From assembly GCA_963798015.1 (NCBI GenBank), contig CAWCSA010000005.1, forward strand, positions 62,001 to 126,000: a stretch of 64,000 bases of DNA, given 5' to 3'. The notes under the pieces are model-generated. The model ran no database searches, was not told where the DNA came from, and saw only the letters and a program-made list of their open reading frames with translations. Every line of letters begins with the position of its first letter. The stretch's first letter is position 1. Below, in pieces: positions 40,907-48,990 of this stretch. The stretch is from Roseiarcus sp963798015 (GTDB lineage: Bacteria > Pseudomonadota > Alphaproteobacteria > Rhizobiales > Beijerinckiaceae). Both the position numbers and the translations under genes were made by a program.

Positions 40907-41173
40907 TCAGCCCGCGAGCGCCTTGACCCGCTTGGTCAGGCGCGAAATTTTGCGGGAGGCGGCGTTCTTGTGCACGATGCCCTTTTGACCCGCGCGGGCA
41001 AGCTGGGGTTCAACTGCGCCCAGCGCGTCGGCGGCGGCCTTCGGATCCTTGGAGGCGATCGCCTCCTCGACCTTGCGGACGTAGGTGCGCATCTCGGTCC
41101 GGCGCGACTTGTTCACGGCCGTGCGGCGAATGGTCTGGCGGGCCGCCTTCTGGGCCGATTTTGTGTTGGCCAT
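40907..41173 (-). CDS. rpsT: 30S ribosomal protein S20
   Basis: The 88-residue, strongly basic protein begins MANTKSAQKAARQTIRRTAVNKSRRTEMRTYVRKVEEAI and ends with the conserved helix KGIVHKNAASRKISRLTKRVKAL. It binds 16S rRNA early in 30S assembly. In many alphaproteobacteria dnaA follows rpsT; here a DUF3297 gene and then the monooxygenase cluster lie downstream, so that neighbourhood is not kept. Confidence 0.97.
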   Translation of the reverse strand: MANTKSAQKAARQTIRRTAVNKSRRTEMRTYVRKVEEAIASKDPKAAADALGAVEPQLARAGQKGIVHKNAASRKISRLTKRVKALAG

Positions 41174-41519
41174 CGACTGTCGTTCCTTGCGGCGCGTATC
41201 GGCGCGCTCAAAAATAAACGGGCCGGGTTTTAAGGCCCAGCCCTGCTTGGCCGAGCTTATAGTCCGGTCGGACGCGAGGCGTCAACCGCCACCCATGCCC
41301 AAATGCGCGTTGATTTCAAATCGATCGGCCGAGAACCGCGCCCCGCCCGCGCGCCGGTTCCGACAACCGACGATGGAGGCGGTTCCATAGCATAGGACTA
41401 TCATAAGTATAGCTGAAAGTAATTTCCAATCATCGACCGCTAACGTTAATAACGACTAGTCGAAAAATCTATCGCTGCAGGCTCATGGCCGCACGCGAAC
41501 AAATGATCGGAATATCGAA
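41174..41519. other. Divergent intergenic region rpsT / secreted protein
   Basis: These 346 bases must hold the rpsT promoter (minus strand) and that of the secreted-protein gene (plus strand). The half nearest the plus-strand gene is locally AT-rich (around 41395-41475) with GCTAACGTTAATAACG at about 41440. No gene or strong consensus promoter is identified by eye. Confidence 0.5.
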
Positions 41520-42749
41520 ATGATGAATATCTTGCGCCTGGGTGCCGATCGGATCGCTGCGCTGACTTTTATTGGAATGATTGGTGTCGGTCTGCCGGCC
41601 GTTGCATCGGCAGCTGTAATCAATCGTGGCCAGGAAGGTCCACCGCTTTCAGAAATTCGTCCCGCTCCCAAATCGATCTACCCGGACCAGCAGGTCATCA
41701 CGGCGCAGCCGTCGCCTTCGGAAGTGGATCCAGCCTATCTCGGACCCGTACTCCTGATGAAGTCAGCCATCGTCGACCTTGAGGCGGGAACGGCGACCCT
41801 GCCTCTGCGGAAAGGGCGGCTGGAGTCGGGCGAATTGGTCTGGTCGATCATGACCGACACCACTGATCCAAACCTCGCCAATCTGCACGGCGTCGACTAC
41901 TCGCCCAAGCTCGCATACGCGGTAACGGGCAAGGCCGTGCGCGAGGCGCATATCGACAAGGACGGCACGATCGTTTTCAAGTCCGGGAAGGTCGACTTCT
42001 CGCCTGAACGCAGCATCACCCCTGGCGAGGCGCCGAACTTCTTCCCGCCCAAGGCCGCTCAGCCCGGATCGGTGGGCGACGCCGACTATTCGCCGCTCGT
42101 ACAATTCGCGAATGGCAAGAATGCGCTGTTCAATATGCCGATGGTGGCGTTCAACGTTTCCGAGGACGATCTCAACAAGATGTGCGACGGCAATGTCGAT
42201 TATTCGAAAGTCGAGGATAAGGTCCTCAAGATTTGTCCCCGCGACGGCACTGTGACGCTTAAATTGACCCTCGGATACACTTTCGGAAAGCCGATCTTTT
42301 ATCTGTCCACCGAGGCCAACGACCCGGTCGTCGCCACGCTTGAAGGCGCGACGTACACGCCCGCTCTCAAGGACGTGCCATTTGCGCTCGAGGACGCCTC
42401 GCCCGGGGAATCCGCCGAGCGGATCTACACGTTCGTGAACGGACCGATGGGCATTGACAACCCTTTCCGTCAGGGCCTCGACAGCGCCCTTTCGGACAAA
42501 GGGACACATGGACCTTTGAATGTCCTCGGCGGCATCCCGACGATCAATCTGGACTATAGCCCGCTGTGGCGTCTGTTCCCCGTCAGATGGACGGCGGCCG
42601 CGATCGAGAAGGGCTACCGGACCAAGATGACGGATGCGATCGCCATTGAAGACGCTGGCGAACGCGGCATCATCGAGAGCATCGCGGGCGGCAAGCCGAA
42701 GGCGGTCGGGTTCATTATCAACTGCCCGGTCGTCTATCGCGTCAACTGA
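41520..42749 (+). CDS. Uncharacterised exported protein with repeated DYSP motifs
   Basis: The 409-residue protein has a signal peptide (AALTFIGMIGVGLPAVASAA). The mature part is beta-rich and contains the motif DYSP three times: HGVDYSPKL, GDADYSPLVQF and NLDYSPLWRLFP. It has only three cysteines after the signal. The protein looks like a soluble periplasmic or secreted protein, but no family is recognised. ATG codons at 41520 and 41523 are both possible starts. A second small exported protein is encoded 66 bases downstream on the same strand. Confidence 0.7.
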   Translation: MMNILRLGADRIAALTFIGMIGVGLPAVASAAVINRGQEGPPLSEIRPAPKSIYPDQQVITAQPSPSEVDPAYLGPVLLMKSAIVDLEAGTATLPLRKGRLESGELVWSIMTDTTDPNLANLHGVDYSPKLAYAVTGKAVREAHIDKDGTIVFKSGKVDFSPERSITPGEAPNFFPPKAAQPGSVGDADYSPLVQFANGKNALFNMPMVAFNVSEDDLNKMCDGNVDYSKVEDKVLKICPRDGTVTLKLTLGYTFGKPIFYLSTEANDPVVATLEGATYTPALKDVPFALEDASPGESAERIYTFVNGPMGIDNPFRQGLDSALSDKGTHGPLNVLGGIPTINLDYSPLWRLFPVRWTAAAIEKGYRTKMTDAIAIEDAGERGIIESIAGGKPKAVGFIINCPVVYRVN

Positions 42750-42815
42750 ACTTTTGCGGAACGCGAGCGCCGGGTCCTTGGCCTGGCGCTCCTTTTCTCA
42801 CGCCTGGAATAAGCC

Positions 42816-43268
42816 ATGATCAGACTTTTCATCCGCGCGCCGCTTTTCGCCTGCGCCCTGACGCTTGCTCCCTCGCTCGTCGAAGCAAGGCCGACCGCGC
42901 AACTGATGGCGGGCGACCCGTCGGGAGCAAATGTGGCGTTTGCGTTTGGCGTCAAAGGGGGGGCCGAAGGCCTTCGTATCGAGACTCATCAGGTCGGCAA
43001 TCCGGGCGCCAAACTCTCCATTTGGATTGACGGCAGCCGAGAGAAGCTTTTTTCACGCATCCTCACGACCGACGACTGCAAGTTCGGGGACGACGGCGCG
43101 CGGTGCCGGCTGATTTTCCCCCGAAGCAGCCCCGACTATCGGCGTTTTGTCTTCTCCTTCAGGCGCGGCAGAACCGCCCATGTCGAGGTCCAGAACGCAG
43201 CGGTGATGCAGATGAGCCAGAATATTTCGTTGGGCGGCTTCACCCGCAAGCTTGGATCGGGATCGTAG
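42816..43268 (+). CDS. Uncharacterised small exported protein
   Basis: The 150-residue protein has a signal peptide (LFIRAPLFACALTLAPSLVEA). A predicted beta-sandwich-like body follows: VAFAFGVKGGAEGLRIETHQ, SIWIDGSREKLF, a cysteine pair in TDDCKFGDDGARCRLIF, and YRRFVFSFRRGRTAHVEVQNA. The two cysteines could form a disulphide, consistent with export. No family is recognised. It follows another exported protein and may be its partner. Confidence 0.65.
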   Translation: MIRLFIRAPLFACALTLAPSLVEARPTAQLMAGDPSGANVAFAFGVKGGAEGLRIETHQVGNPGAKLSIWIDGSREKLFSRILTTDDCKFGDDGARCRLIFPRSSPDYRRFVFSFRRGRTAHVEVQNAAVMQMSQNISLGGFTRKLGSGS

Positions 43269-43303
43269 GCATCCTGGCGCTTGGGTTCAGGTCCGCCACG
43301 CAA

Positions 43304-44281
43304 TCATGGGCCGCCCGAGGGCCGTGACGTGTCGGCGCGGCGGGAACGAGCGTCGGCGCCGCGAGGCTGTTGCTCGAACCTGACGGCGGAAAGAGCGCGC
43401 TCGTTCCCCCATCGACTTCGCATGGCTTCGCGGACCAACGCGCCGACCGCTGGAGAATGTGGCCGCCCTCGCACCGTCACCAGGCTGACCTCGCGCCAGA
43501 CCTCCGGATCAATCAACGGCTTGGCGACGACGTCCTGGTGGGCGACCGACCGCGCCGGCATGAAGGCGTAGCCGGCGCCCGCCGCGGCCATCGCCAGAAT
43601 CCAGTCGTCTCGATCGCTCCGATAAACGATCCGCGGATGGCTGTCGTGTTGGTCGAGACGATCCCTGAAGACATCCGACACTTCGCAATTGATCCGCCGC
43701 AAATATTCTTCCGCGTTGAGATCGGAGGCTCGCACGGCCTCGAGGTTGGCGAATCTGTGACCGAACCCGATGACGATGACGAACGGTTCGCGAAAGAGCG
43801 GCAGATAGTGGAGATGCGGCTCGCGCGATTCCTCCGGCGCCGCAAGGATCGCCGCCTCTGTTTCGCCTGCCCGGAGCCGGCGGTCGAGCGCTTCCGCTGT
43901 GGCGTCGACGACCTCAAGATGAACGCCAGGATGCCGGGCGCGCACACCGATCAGAAGCTGGACGAGATCGTTCGGCGCGACGGTGCACATCACGCCAAGC
44001 TTCAGCCGCGCCTCTGTCAGTTCCTTGAGACCTCGCGCTCCCCGGCTGGCAGCCTCGGCCTGCTCCAGGATCTGGTCGAGATGGGGCTTTACGATCTGCC
44101 CCAATTCGGAAAGATGGGTGTGATTGCGTTCGCGGTGAAAGAGCGCTCCGCCAAACTCTTCTTCCAGCAGCCGGATCGAGCGTGTCAGCGAAGGTTGCGA
44201 AACGTTGCAGCGGTGCGCCGCGCGGGTGAAGTTCAACTCCTCGCAGAGCGCACGGAAATAGATCGCTTGCTGCATTTCCAT
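43304..44281 (-). CDS. LysR family transcriptional regulator
   Basis: The 325-residue protein has the LysR winged helix at the N-terminus (FRALCEELNFTRAAHRCNVSQPSLTRSIRLLEEEFGGALFHR). The effector-binding periplasmic-protein-like domain follows (LKLGVMCTVAPNDLVQLLIGV, then AAILAAPEE). The last 25 residues are an unusual Arg/Pro-rich extension (RGADARSRRADTSRPSGGP). It stands between two unrelated genes. The nearest possible targets are the exported proteins or the threonine-synthase-like gene; no operator was found by eye. Confidence 0.9.
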   Translation of the reverse strand: MEMQQAIYFRALCEELNFTRAAHRCNVSQPSLTRSIRLLEEEFGGALFHRERNHTHLSELGQIVKPHLDQILEQAEAASRGARGLKELTEARLKLGVMCTVAPNDLVQLLIGVRARHPGVHLEVVDATAEALDRRLRAGETEAAILAAPEESREPHLHYLPLFREPFVIVIGFGHRFANLEAVRASDLNAEEYLRRINCEVSDVFRDRLDQHDSHPRIVYRSDRDDWILAMAAAGAGYAFMPARSVAHQDVVAKPLIDPEVWREVSLVTVRGRPHSPAVGALVREAMRSRWGNERALSAVRFEQQPRGADARSRRADTSRPSGGP

Positions 44282-44478
44282 GGTGCGGCCTCGTCTCGCT
44301 GACCCCCGGGCCCGCCCGGCGAGCCCTGAGCGCCCTGTTGGCGGCGCGAGATATAAGGCGTGAGGGCCTCGAGTCCCATAGCTGGGCGCTGAAGGCGTCC
44401 TTGGCTTCGGGGTGAGGCCACGGCAGGCGCCTCTCGGTTGGAGTTGGCCGGGTGGGCGCTCGGCGCCGCCCTCCTCCG

Positions 44479-45642
44479 CTACCGTGTCGGCAGGGGGCCC
44501 ATGAGCTCGCCGATGCGCCGTGTCGTCTTCAGGCCAGCGCCAGTCAGCACGAGCACCGAGGTTTCATCGGGTCGAATGATTCCGCGTTCCATGAGTTTTG
44601 TGAACGCGGCCGCGGCGATTGCGGAGGTTGGCTCTACATAGAGGCCGATCCGGCTGAGTTGAAACAGGGCCTGTTCGATCTCGGCTTCGGAAACAGCGAC
44701 GGTCGCGCTGCCAGAGCGCCGCACCGCCGCCAGGACTTCGCGGGTTCGCACAGGCTTCGCGATCGACGCTCCCTCCGCAATCGTCGGGCGGACCTCGACT
44801 GGCGTGAGATCATCTGAGCCGGCCACGAAGCTTGCGTGAAGCGGCGCGCAATTCTCCGGCTGCGCCGCGAACAGCCGGGGCAGCTTTTCGATCTCGCCAC
44901 GGCTGAGAAGCTCGCCGAAACCGATATCGCAACCCATGACGTTGCTGCCCGCGCCTGTGGGGATGATGACATTATCGGGCGCGTTGAACTTGAGATCCTC
45001 CCAAAGTTCATAGGCCAGCGTCTTCGTACCCTGCAGGAAGAACGGCTGCCAGTTGTGACCGGCGTAGAAGATTGTCGCGGCTTGGCGCTCCGCTTCATCG
45101 CTGGCGTCCTGACGCGTTCCAGGAATGAGCTCGATCTCGGCCCCATAAGCGCGCATCTGCACAATCTTGTCCTGCGCTGTCGAAGCCGGGACGAGGATCT
45201 TCGCGGCAAGGCCGCCGGCCGCCGCATAAGCGGCAATCGCCGCTCCGCCGTTGCCGGAGCTGTCTTCCAGAACTTTCCTTACGCCCTGACTGCGCAGGAT
45301 CGAGAGCATCACGGAGGCGCCGCGGTCCTTGAAGCTGCCCGTCGGTGAAAGCCACTCGAGCTTGAATAGAGCCGGCACGCCGCCCCATCTGCGGGAGACG
45401 AGAGGCGTCAAGCCTTCTCCCATCGTGATCGGATCCGTAACGTCGACCGGCAGGGCGGCTGCGTAGCGCCATAGCGATCGTTTCCCTTTATCGACCATGC
45501 TGCGCCCGATGCCCGGCAAGGCCGTGATCATCAGCGGCGCGCCGGTGTCGGAGCGCCACCGTGGCTCAGAGATCGGATATTTCCGGCCGCTTACTGGATC
45601 GACATAGGCCGGCGGACCTAGCGACTTCATGTCATCGTGCAT
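44479..45642 (-). CDS. Threonine synthase-like PLP-dependent enzyme
   Basis: The 387-residue fold-type II PLP enzyme has the lysine motif SPTGSFKDRGASVM, the phosphate-binding ILVPASTAQDKIVQMRAYGAEI context, SSGNGGAAIAAYAAAGG, and the glycine loop IIPTGAGSNVMG. This is closest to threonine synthase and related beta-replacing lyases; the exact substrate is uncertain. The ATG at 45642 is chosen. An in-frame TTG at 45678 would add 12 residues without a clear ribosome-binding site. It is followed on the same strand, in transcription order, only by the LysR gene about 200 bases away. Confidence 0.85.
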   Translation of the reverse strand: MHDDMKSLGPPAYVDPVSGRKYPISEPRWRSDTGAPLMITALPGIGRSMVDKGKRSLWRYAAALPVDVTDPITMGEGLTPLVSRRWGGVPALFKLEWLSPTGSFKDRGASVMLSILRSQGVRKVLEDSSGNGGAAIAAYAAAGGLAAKILVPASTAQDKIVQMRAYGAEIELIPGTRQDASDEAERQAATIFYAGHNWQPFFLQGTKTLAYELWEDLKFNAPDNVIIPTGAGSNVMGCDIGFGELLSRGEIEKLPRLFAAQPENCAPLHASFVAGSDDLTPVEVRPTIAEGASIAKPVRTREVLAAVRRSGSATVAVSEAEIEQALFQLSRIGLYVEPTSAIAAAAFTKLMERGIIRPDETSVLVLTGAGLKTTRRIGELMGPLPTR

Positions 45643-45713
45643 GCTCGGATCATGGCGCCCTGGAGATGGATCCCGCAAACGTGTGACGCGCCGCCGCCGC
45701 GTCGGCGCAGGGG

Positions 45714-46514
45714 TCAGCTGTGCGTCAGCGGCGCGGTCGGCCCGCGAAAGGTAAATTTTGCCGTGCGCTTCCCGGCGAAGGCGGCCCGGCCCTCGGCGAA
45801 ATCCGGCCCCAGCGCCGCAGTTTCGGTCAACGCGCGGTAGCCTGGCGCCTCCTTGCTCATTCCGGCGTCGATGGCGTCGATCGCGCGCTTAGTCCCTTGG
45901 ATCGACATCTGGCTCATTTCCGCAAGCCCGCGGGCGTAACCCAGCACGGTTTCCTGCAACGCCGTCTCGACCCGCCGGTCGATGAGGCCAATCGCCAGCG
46001 CCTCGTCGGTCTCGATCCTCCGCGCGGTGAACAGAAGATCCTTAGCCCTTGACGGCCCGATGAGTTCGATCAGACGGCGGGTCTCAGAGTGGCCGTAGAT
46101 CAGGCCAAGTCTCGCGGGGGTGATAGCAAGGTGCGCATCGGCGGCGCAGAACCTCAGATCGCAGGCGAGCGCCAGGCCAAGCCCGGCCCCAATGGCGACG
46201 CCGCGGATGACAGCGATGGTCGGGCGGTCGAGGTCCATCAGCGCCTTGAGGCCGTTCTGCATCGCGTCGCCAAAGTCGCGCGTCGCCGCAGCGTCGCGGT
46301 AGATCTCGCCGAGTTCGACAATGTCGGCGCCGGCGCTGAAATGCGCGCCCTCGCCTTCGATGAGCGTCACCAGCAGGTCGTCACGCGCCTCAATCTCGGC
46401 GCGAATCGCCGGCAGCGCGCGCCACATCGCAAGAGTAATCGCATTGCGGCGTTCCGGGCGATCGAGGACGATGCGGGCGAACGGCGGCTCGAAGCGCAGG
46501 GATATGTCGGTCAT
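45714..46514 (-). CDS. Enoyl-CoA hydratase/isomerase family protein
   Basis: The 266-residue crotonase-fold protein shows FEPPFARIVLDRPERRNAIT, the oxyanion-hole segments GEGAHFSAGADI and GVAIGAGLGLALACDLRF, and the C-terminal trimerisation helices. In place of the hydratase glutamate pair it has the AITPARLGLIYGHSETRRL region, which lacks one classical acidic position. It could therefore be an isomerase or another crotonase-type enzyme. The acyl-CoA substrate is unknown. No beta-oxidation genes adjoin it. Confidence 0.87.
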   Translation of the reverse strand: MTDISLRFEPPFARIVLDRPERRNAITLAMWRALPAIRAEIEARDDLLVTLIEGEGAHFSAGADIVELGEIYRDAAATRDFGDAMQNGLKALMDLDRPTIAVIRGVAIGAGLGLALACDLRFCAADAHLAITPARLGLIYGHSETRRLIELIGPSRAKDLLFTARRIETDEALAIGLIDRRVETALQETVLGYARGLAEMSQMSIQGTKRAIDAIDAGMSKEAPGYRALTETAALGPDFAEGRAAFAGKRTAKFTFRGPTAPLTHS

Positions 46515-46609
46515 GGGACCCTCGGGACGCCGGACAAGATGCCTCAGCCATCAATAGCACTTTGCGGACTGCGAGTGACGATGATGAGGGCGGCGATGAC
46601 GCCATCGAC

Positions 46610-46987
46610 CTATGAGAGGCGATGAGGCGTGATGGCCAAGCCCAGCTCCTCGGCGACACGGCGAAGCCTTCCGTCCCTGGTCCAGAGCTCCGCCCCCGCG
46701 GTTAGGCGTACGGCCGCAAGCAAGTGGACATCGACATAGCCGATGCCGCGCCCGAATAAGGCTTCGCGATTGATGAAGGCCAGGACCTCGGCGTCGGTCG
46801 CCGGTTCGGCGCGCGGCAAGTCCGAGAGCGCGGCGAGAATAATTTCGCGCTGGCGCATCTCGCCGAGCGCGAGTTCACCAATGACAAAGGGATGCGTCAG
46901 CACGTGTCCGGCGCTGAGCAGTCTCTTGAGCACAGCGTTGTCGACGCGTAGATGATCGATCCAGACGGAGGTATCGACCAGGATCAA
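46610..46987 (-). CDS. vapC: VapC-type PIN-domain toxin
   Basis: The 125-residue PIN-domain protein has the acidic active site: Asp in MILVDTSVWIDHL, Glu in FVIGELALGEM, and Asp residues in GIGYVDVHLLAA and WTRDGRLRRVAEELG. VapC toxins are Mg-dependent RNases acting on tRNA or rRNA in the cytoplasm. The start overlaps the upstream VapB gene by four bases, giving the usual antitoxin-then-toxin order. All catalytic residues are present, so the toxin looks intact. Confidence 0.92.
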   Translation of the reverse strand: MILVDTSVWIDHLRVDNAVLKRLLSAGHVLTHPFVIGELALGEMRQREIILAALSDLPRAEPATDAEVLAFINREALFGRGIGYVDVHLLAAVRLTAGAELWTRDGRLRRVAEELGLAITPHRLS

Positions 46988-47181
46988 GCGCGCGCCGGAC
47001 GTCGCCTGGGCGGGGAATCCATTTGAGGTTCGCTGCCGCCGAGGCGAGCGAGGCGCCGGGCGCTTTCCCGTTCGATCAGCGCTTTAAGCGCCTCGCGGAC
47101 CAGGCTCGACTTCTCTTTCAGGCCGGTGAAGGCCTGCGCTTTGGCCACGAGTTCATCGTCGAGGGCCAGCGTGGTGCGCAT
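46984..47181 (-). CDS. vapB: VapB-type antitoxin
   Basis: The 65-residue protein begins MRTTLALDDELVAKAQAFTG and continues LKEKSSLVREALKALIERESARRLARLGG, the ribbon-helix-helix type II VapB pattern with a C-terminal toxin-binding tail. It overlaps vapC by four bases. Its promoter region is only 37 bases wide, shared with the divergent Phd-like gene, and contains a perfect 16-bp palindrome likely used for autoregulation. Confidence 0.9.
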   Translation of the reverse strand: MRTTLALDDELVAKAQAFTGLKEKSSLVREALKALIERESARRLARLGGSEPQMDSPPRRRPARA

Positions 47182-47210
47182 CGTCCAGCCTCCATTCCAG
47201 GCGCTTATAT

Positions 47211-47226
47211 AGCATCATATGATGCT
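47211..47226. promoter_or_regulatory. Palindromic operator between vapB and the Phd-like gene
   Basis: AGCATCAT-ATGATGCT is a perfect 16-bp palindrome preceded by TTATAT. It lies 29 bases upstream of vapB and overlaps the first ATG codons of the divergent Phd-like antitoxin gene. The geometry fits an antitoxin-bound operator controlling both directions; this is inference. Confidence 0.6.
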
Positions 47227-47524
47227 GATTCCAATGCCGGCGATCGAGACGCTTGACCGCAGCAGCATTACCCAAACGAAGAATGGCTTGAGCGCCTTGA
47301 TCGACGGCCTTAAGGGCGGCGAGCCGGTTTTGATTGTCGATAGGGGCCGTCCGGTCGCTCTGCTCGAGCCGATCATTGGCGGCGAGGAAGACGGACCAGG
47401 CGGACGATTGTCGCGGCTCATTCGAGATGGCGTGTTGCGGCCTTGCCGAACTGTCGCGCCATCGGCTGTTTTCACCTCTCCGCCCCCGTGGACCATGCTG
47501 GAGCAAACCTCCATCCTGTCGTAG
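47219..47524 (+). CDS. Phd/YefM-type (prevent-host-death) antitoxin, without a partner toxin
   Basis: The 101-residue protein carries the Phd pattern SSITQTKNGLSALIDGLKGGEPVLIVDRGRPVALLEPI followed by GRLSRLIRDGVLRP. This is the N-terminal DNA-binding fold and start of the toxin-binding region. The last 20-odd residues (FTSPPPWTMLEQTSIL) are not family-like and may reflect a lost junction. No PIN or RelE-type toxin gene follows; puuE starts 45 bases later. Starts at 47219, 47222 and 47234 are all possible, since the palindrome covers the first two. Confidence 0.75.
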   Translation: MMLIPMPAIETLDRSSITQTKNGLSALIDGLKGGEPVLIVDRGRPVALLEPIIGGEEDGPGGRLSRLIRDGVLRPCRTVAPSAVFTSPPPWTMLEQTSILS

Positions 47525-47568
47525 CGTTGGGACGACACACATTCCGGCGAGTGCGGAGAAGCGGCAGG

Positions 47569-48990
47569 ATGACAGACGGCCAAGCCTACCCGCGCGACAT
47601 GATCGGCTACGGGCGAACGCCTCCGTTCGCGGACTGGCCGAAACAGGCGCGCATCGCGGTGCAGTTCGTCGTCAACTACGAGGAGGGCGGCGAGAACAAC
47701 GTCCTGCACGGCGACGCCGCGTCCGAAGCGTTCTTGTCCGAGATTGTCGGCGCCGCGCCCTGGCCAGGCATGCGTCACATGAACATGGAGTCGATCTACG
47801 AATACGGCTCCCGGGCCGGCTTCTGGCGCCTGCACCGCCTGTTCACCGAGCGCTCGGTTCCCGTCACCGTCTATGCAGTGGCGACAGCGATGGCGCGCAA
47901 TCGTCAGGCGATCGCGGCGATGAACGAGGCGGGATGGGAGATCGCGACCCACGGCTTGAAGTGGGTCGATTATCGCGACACGCCGCCCGAGATTGAAGCG
48001 CTCCATATTGCCGAGGCGGTGCGCATTCACACTGAGATCGCTGGCGCCCGTCCGCTCGGTTTCTATCAGGGCCGCTCGTCGATCAACACGGTCCGGCTCG
48101 GCATGGAAGAGGGCGGGTTCCTCTATTGCGCCGACACCTATGCCGACGATCTGCCTTACTGGCTCAAGGGACCGCGCGGCCCGCAGCTCATGACCCCCTA
48201 TACGCTCGACGCCAACGACATGCGCTTCGCCACCCCGCAGGGCTTCAATACCGGCGATCACTTTTATACCTACCTCAAGGATTCGTTCGATGCGCTCTAT
48301 GCCGAAGGCGACGTCGCGCCGAAGATGATGTCGATCGGTCTGCACTGCCGCCTGGTCGGCCGGCCCGGGCGCTCGCTCGCGCTCGCGCGGTTCATTGACT
48401 ATATCCTGAGCCGCGACCGCATCTGGATTCCGACCCGTCTCGACATCGCCCGCCACTGGATCGCCAAACATCCCCCGCCTGGCGGTTGGAAGCCCTCTCA
48501 GCTCTCCCGCACGCTATTCGTCGAACGCTTTGGCGGCGTGTACGAACATTCGCCATGGATCGCGGCCGCGGCCCATGACGCTCATCTCACGAGCGGCGCC
48601 GACACAGGCGAAGGGTTGGCGAAGGCGCTCGCCGCCGCTGCGGCGAAGGGGACGAGGGAACAGAAGCGCGCGCTGGTCGAAGCGCACCCGGATCTTGCCG
48701 GCAAGCTCGCGGCTGCCAAGACGCTGACTGCGGACTCGACCCACGAGCAGGCGAGCGCCGGGCTTGACCGGCTGTCGCCCGACGAACTGCGCCAATTCGG
48801 CGAGCTTAACGATGCCTATCGCGCGAGGTTTGGCTTCCCCTTCATCATGGCGGTCAAGGACAAGAGCGCAGCCGACATTCTCATAGCCTTCCGCATTCGC
48901 CTGGCTAATGACGCCGACGCGGAGACGAACACCGCGCTCGGTGAGATCGACCGGATCGCGGCGCTTCGGCTCAAGGACATCCTTCCTTGA
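47569..48990 (+). CDS. puuE: Allantoinase PuuE fused to OHCU decarboxylase
   Basis: The 473-residue protein has two domains. Residues 1 to about 300 form a polysaccharide-deacetylase-type allantoinase (PuuE): RDMIGYGRTPPFADWPKQARIAVQFVVNYEEGGENN, then GWEIATHGLKWVDY and GFYQGRSSINT. Residues from about 310 form the 2-oxo-4-hydroxy-4-carboxy-5-ureidoimidazoline decarboxylase (UraD): FVERFGGVYEHSPWIA, ALVEAHPDLAGKLA, FGFPFIMAVKDKS and EIDRIAALRLKDIL. Together they convert OHCU to allantoin and allantoin to allantoate in urate breakdown. The ATG at 47569 is preferred over 47443. Its stop overlaps the guaD start (TTGA). Confidence 0.92.
   Translation: MTDGQAYPRDMIGYGRTPPFADWPKQARIAVQFVVNYEEGGENNVLHGDAASEAFLSEIVGAAPWPGMRHMNMESIYEYGSRAGFWRLHRLFTERSVPVTVYAVATAMARNRQAIAAMNEAGWEIATHGLKWVDYRDTPPEIEALHIAEAVRIHTEIAGARPLGFYQGRSSINTVRLGMEEGGFLYCADTYADDLPYWLKGPRGPQLMTPYTLDANDMRFATPQGFNTGDHFYTYLKDSFDALYAEGDVAPKMMSIGLHCRLVGRPGRSLALARFIDYILSRDRIWIPTRLDIARHWIAKHPPPGGWKPSQLSRTLFVERFGGVYEHSPWIAAAAHDAHLTSGADTGEGLAKALAAAAAKGTREQKRALVEAHPDLAGKLAAAKTLTADSTHEQASAGLDRLSPDELRQFGELNDAYRARFGFPFIMAVKDKSAADILIAFRIRLANDADAETNTALGEIDRIAALRLKDILP

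Noticed and set aside
41174..41519. Possible replication origin or dnaA region next to rpsT
   Set aside because: No DnaA-box cluster and no dnaA gene adjacent; rpsT proximity alone is not evidence.
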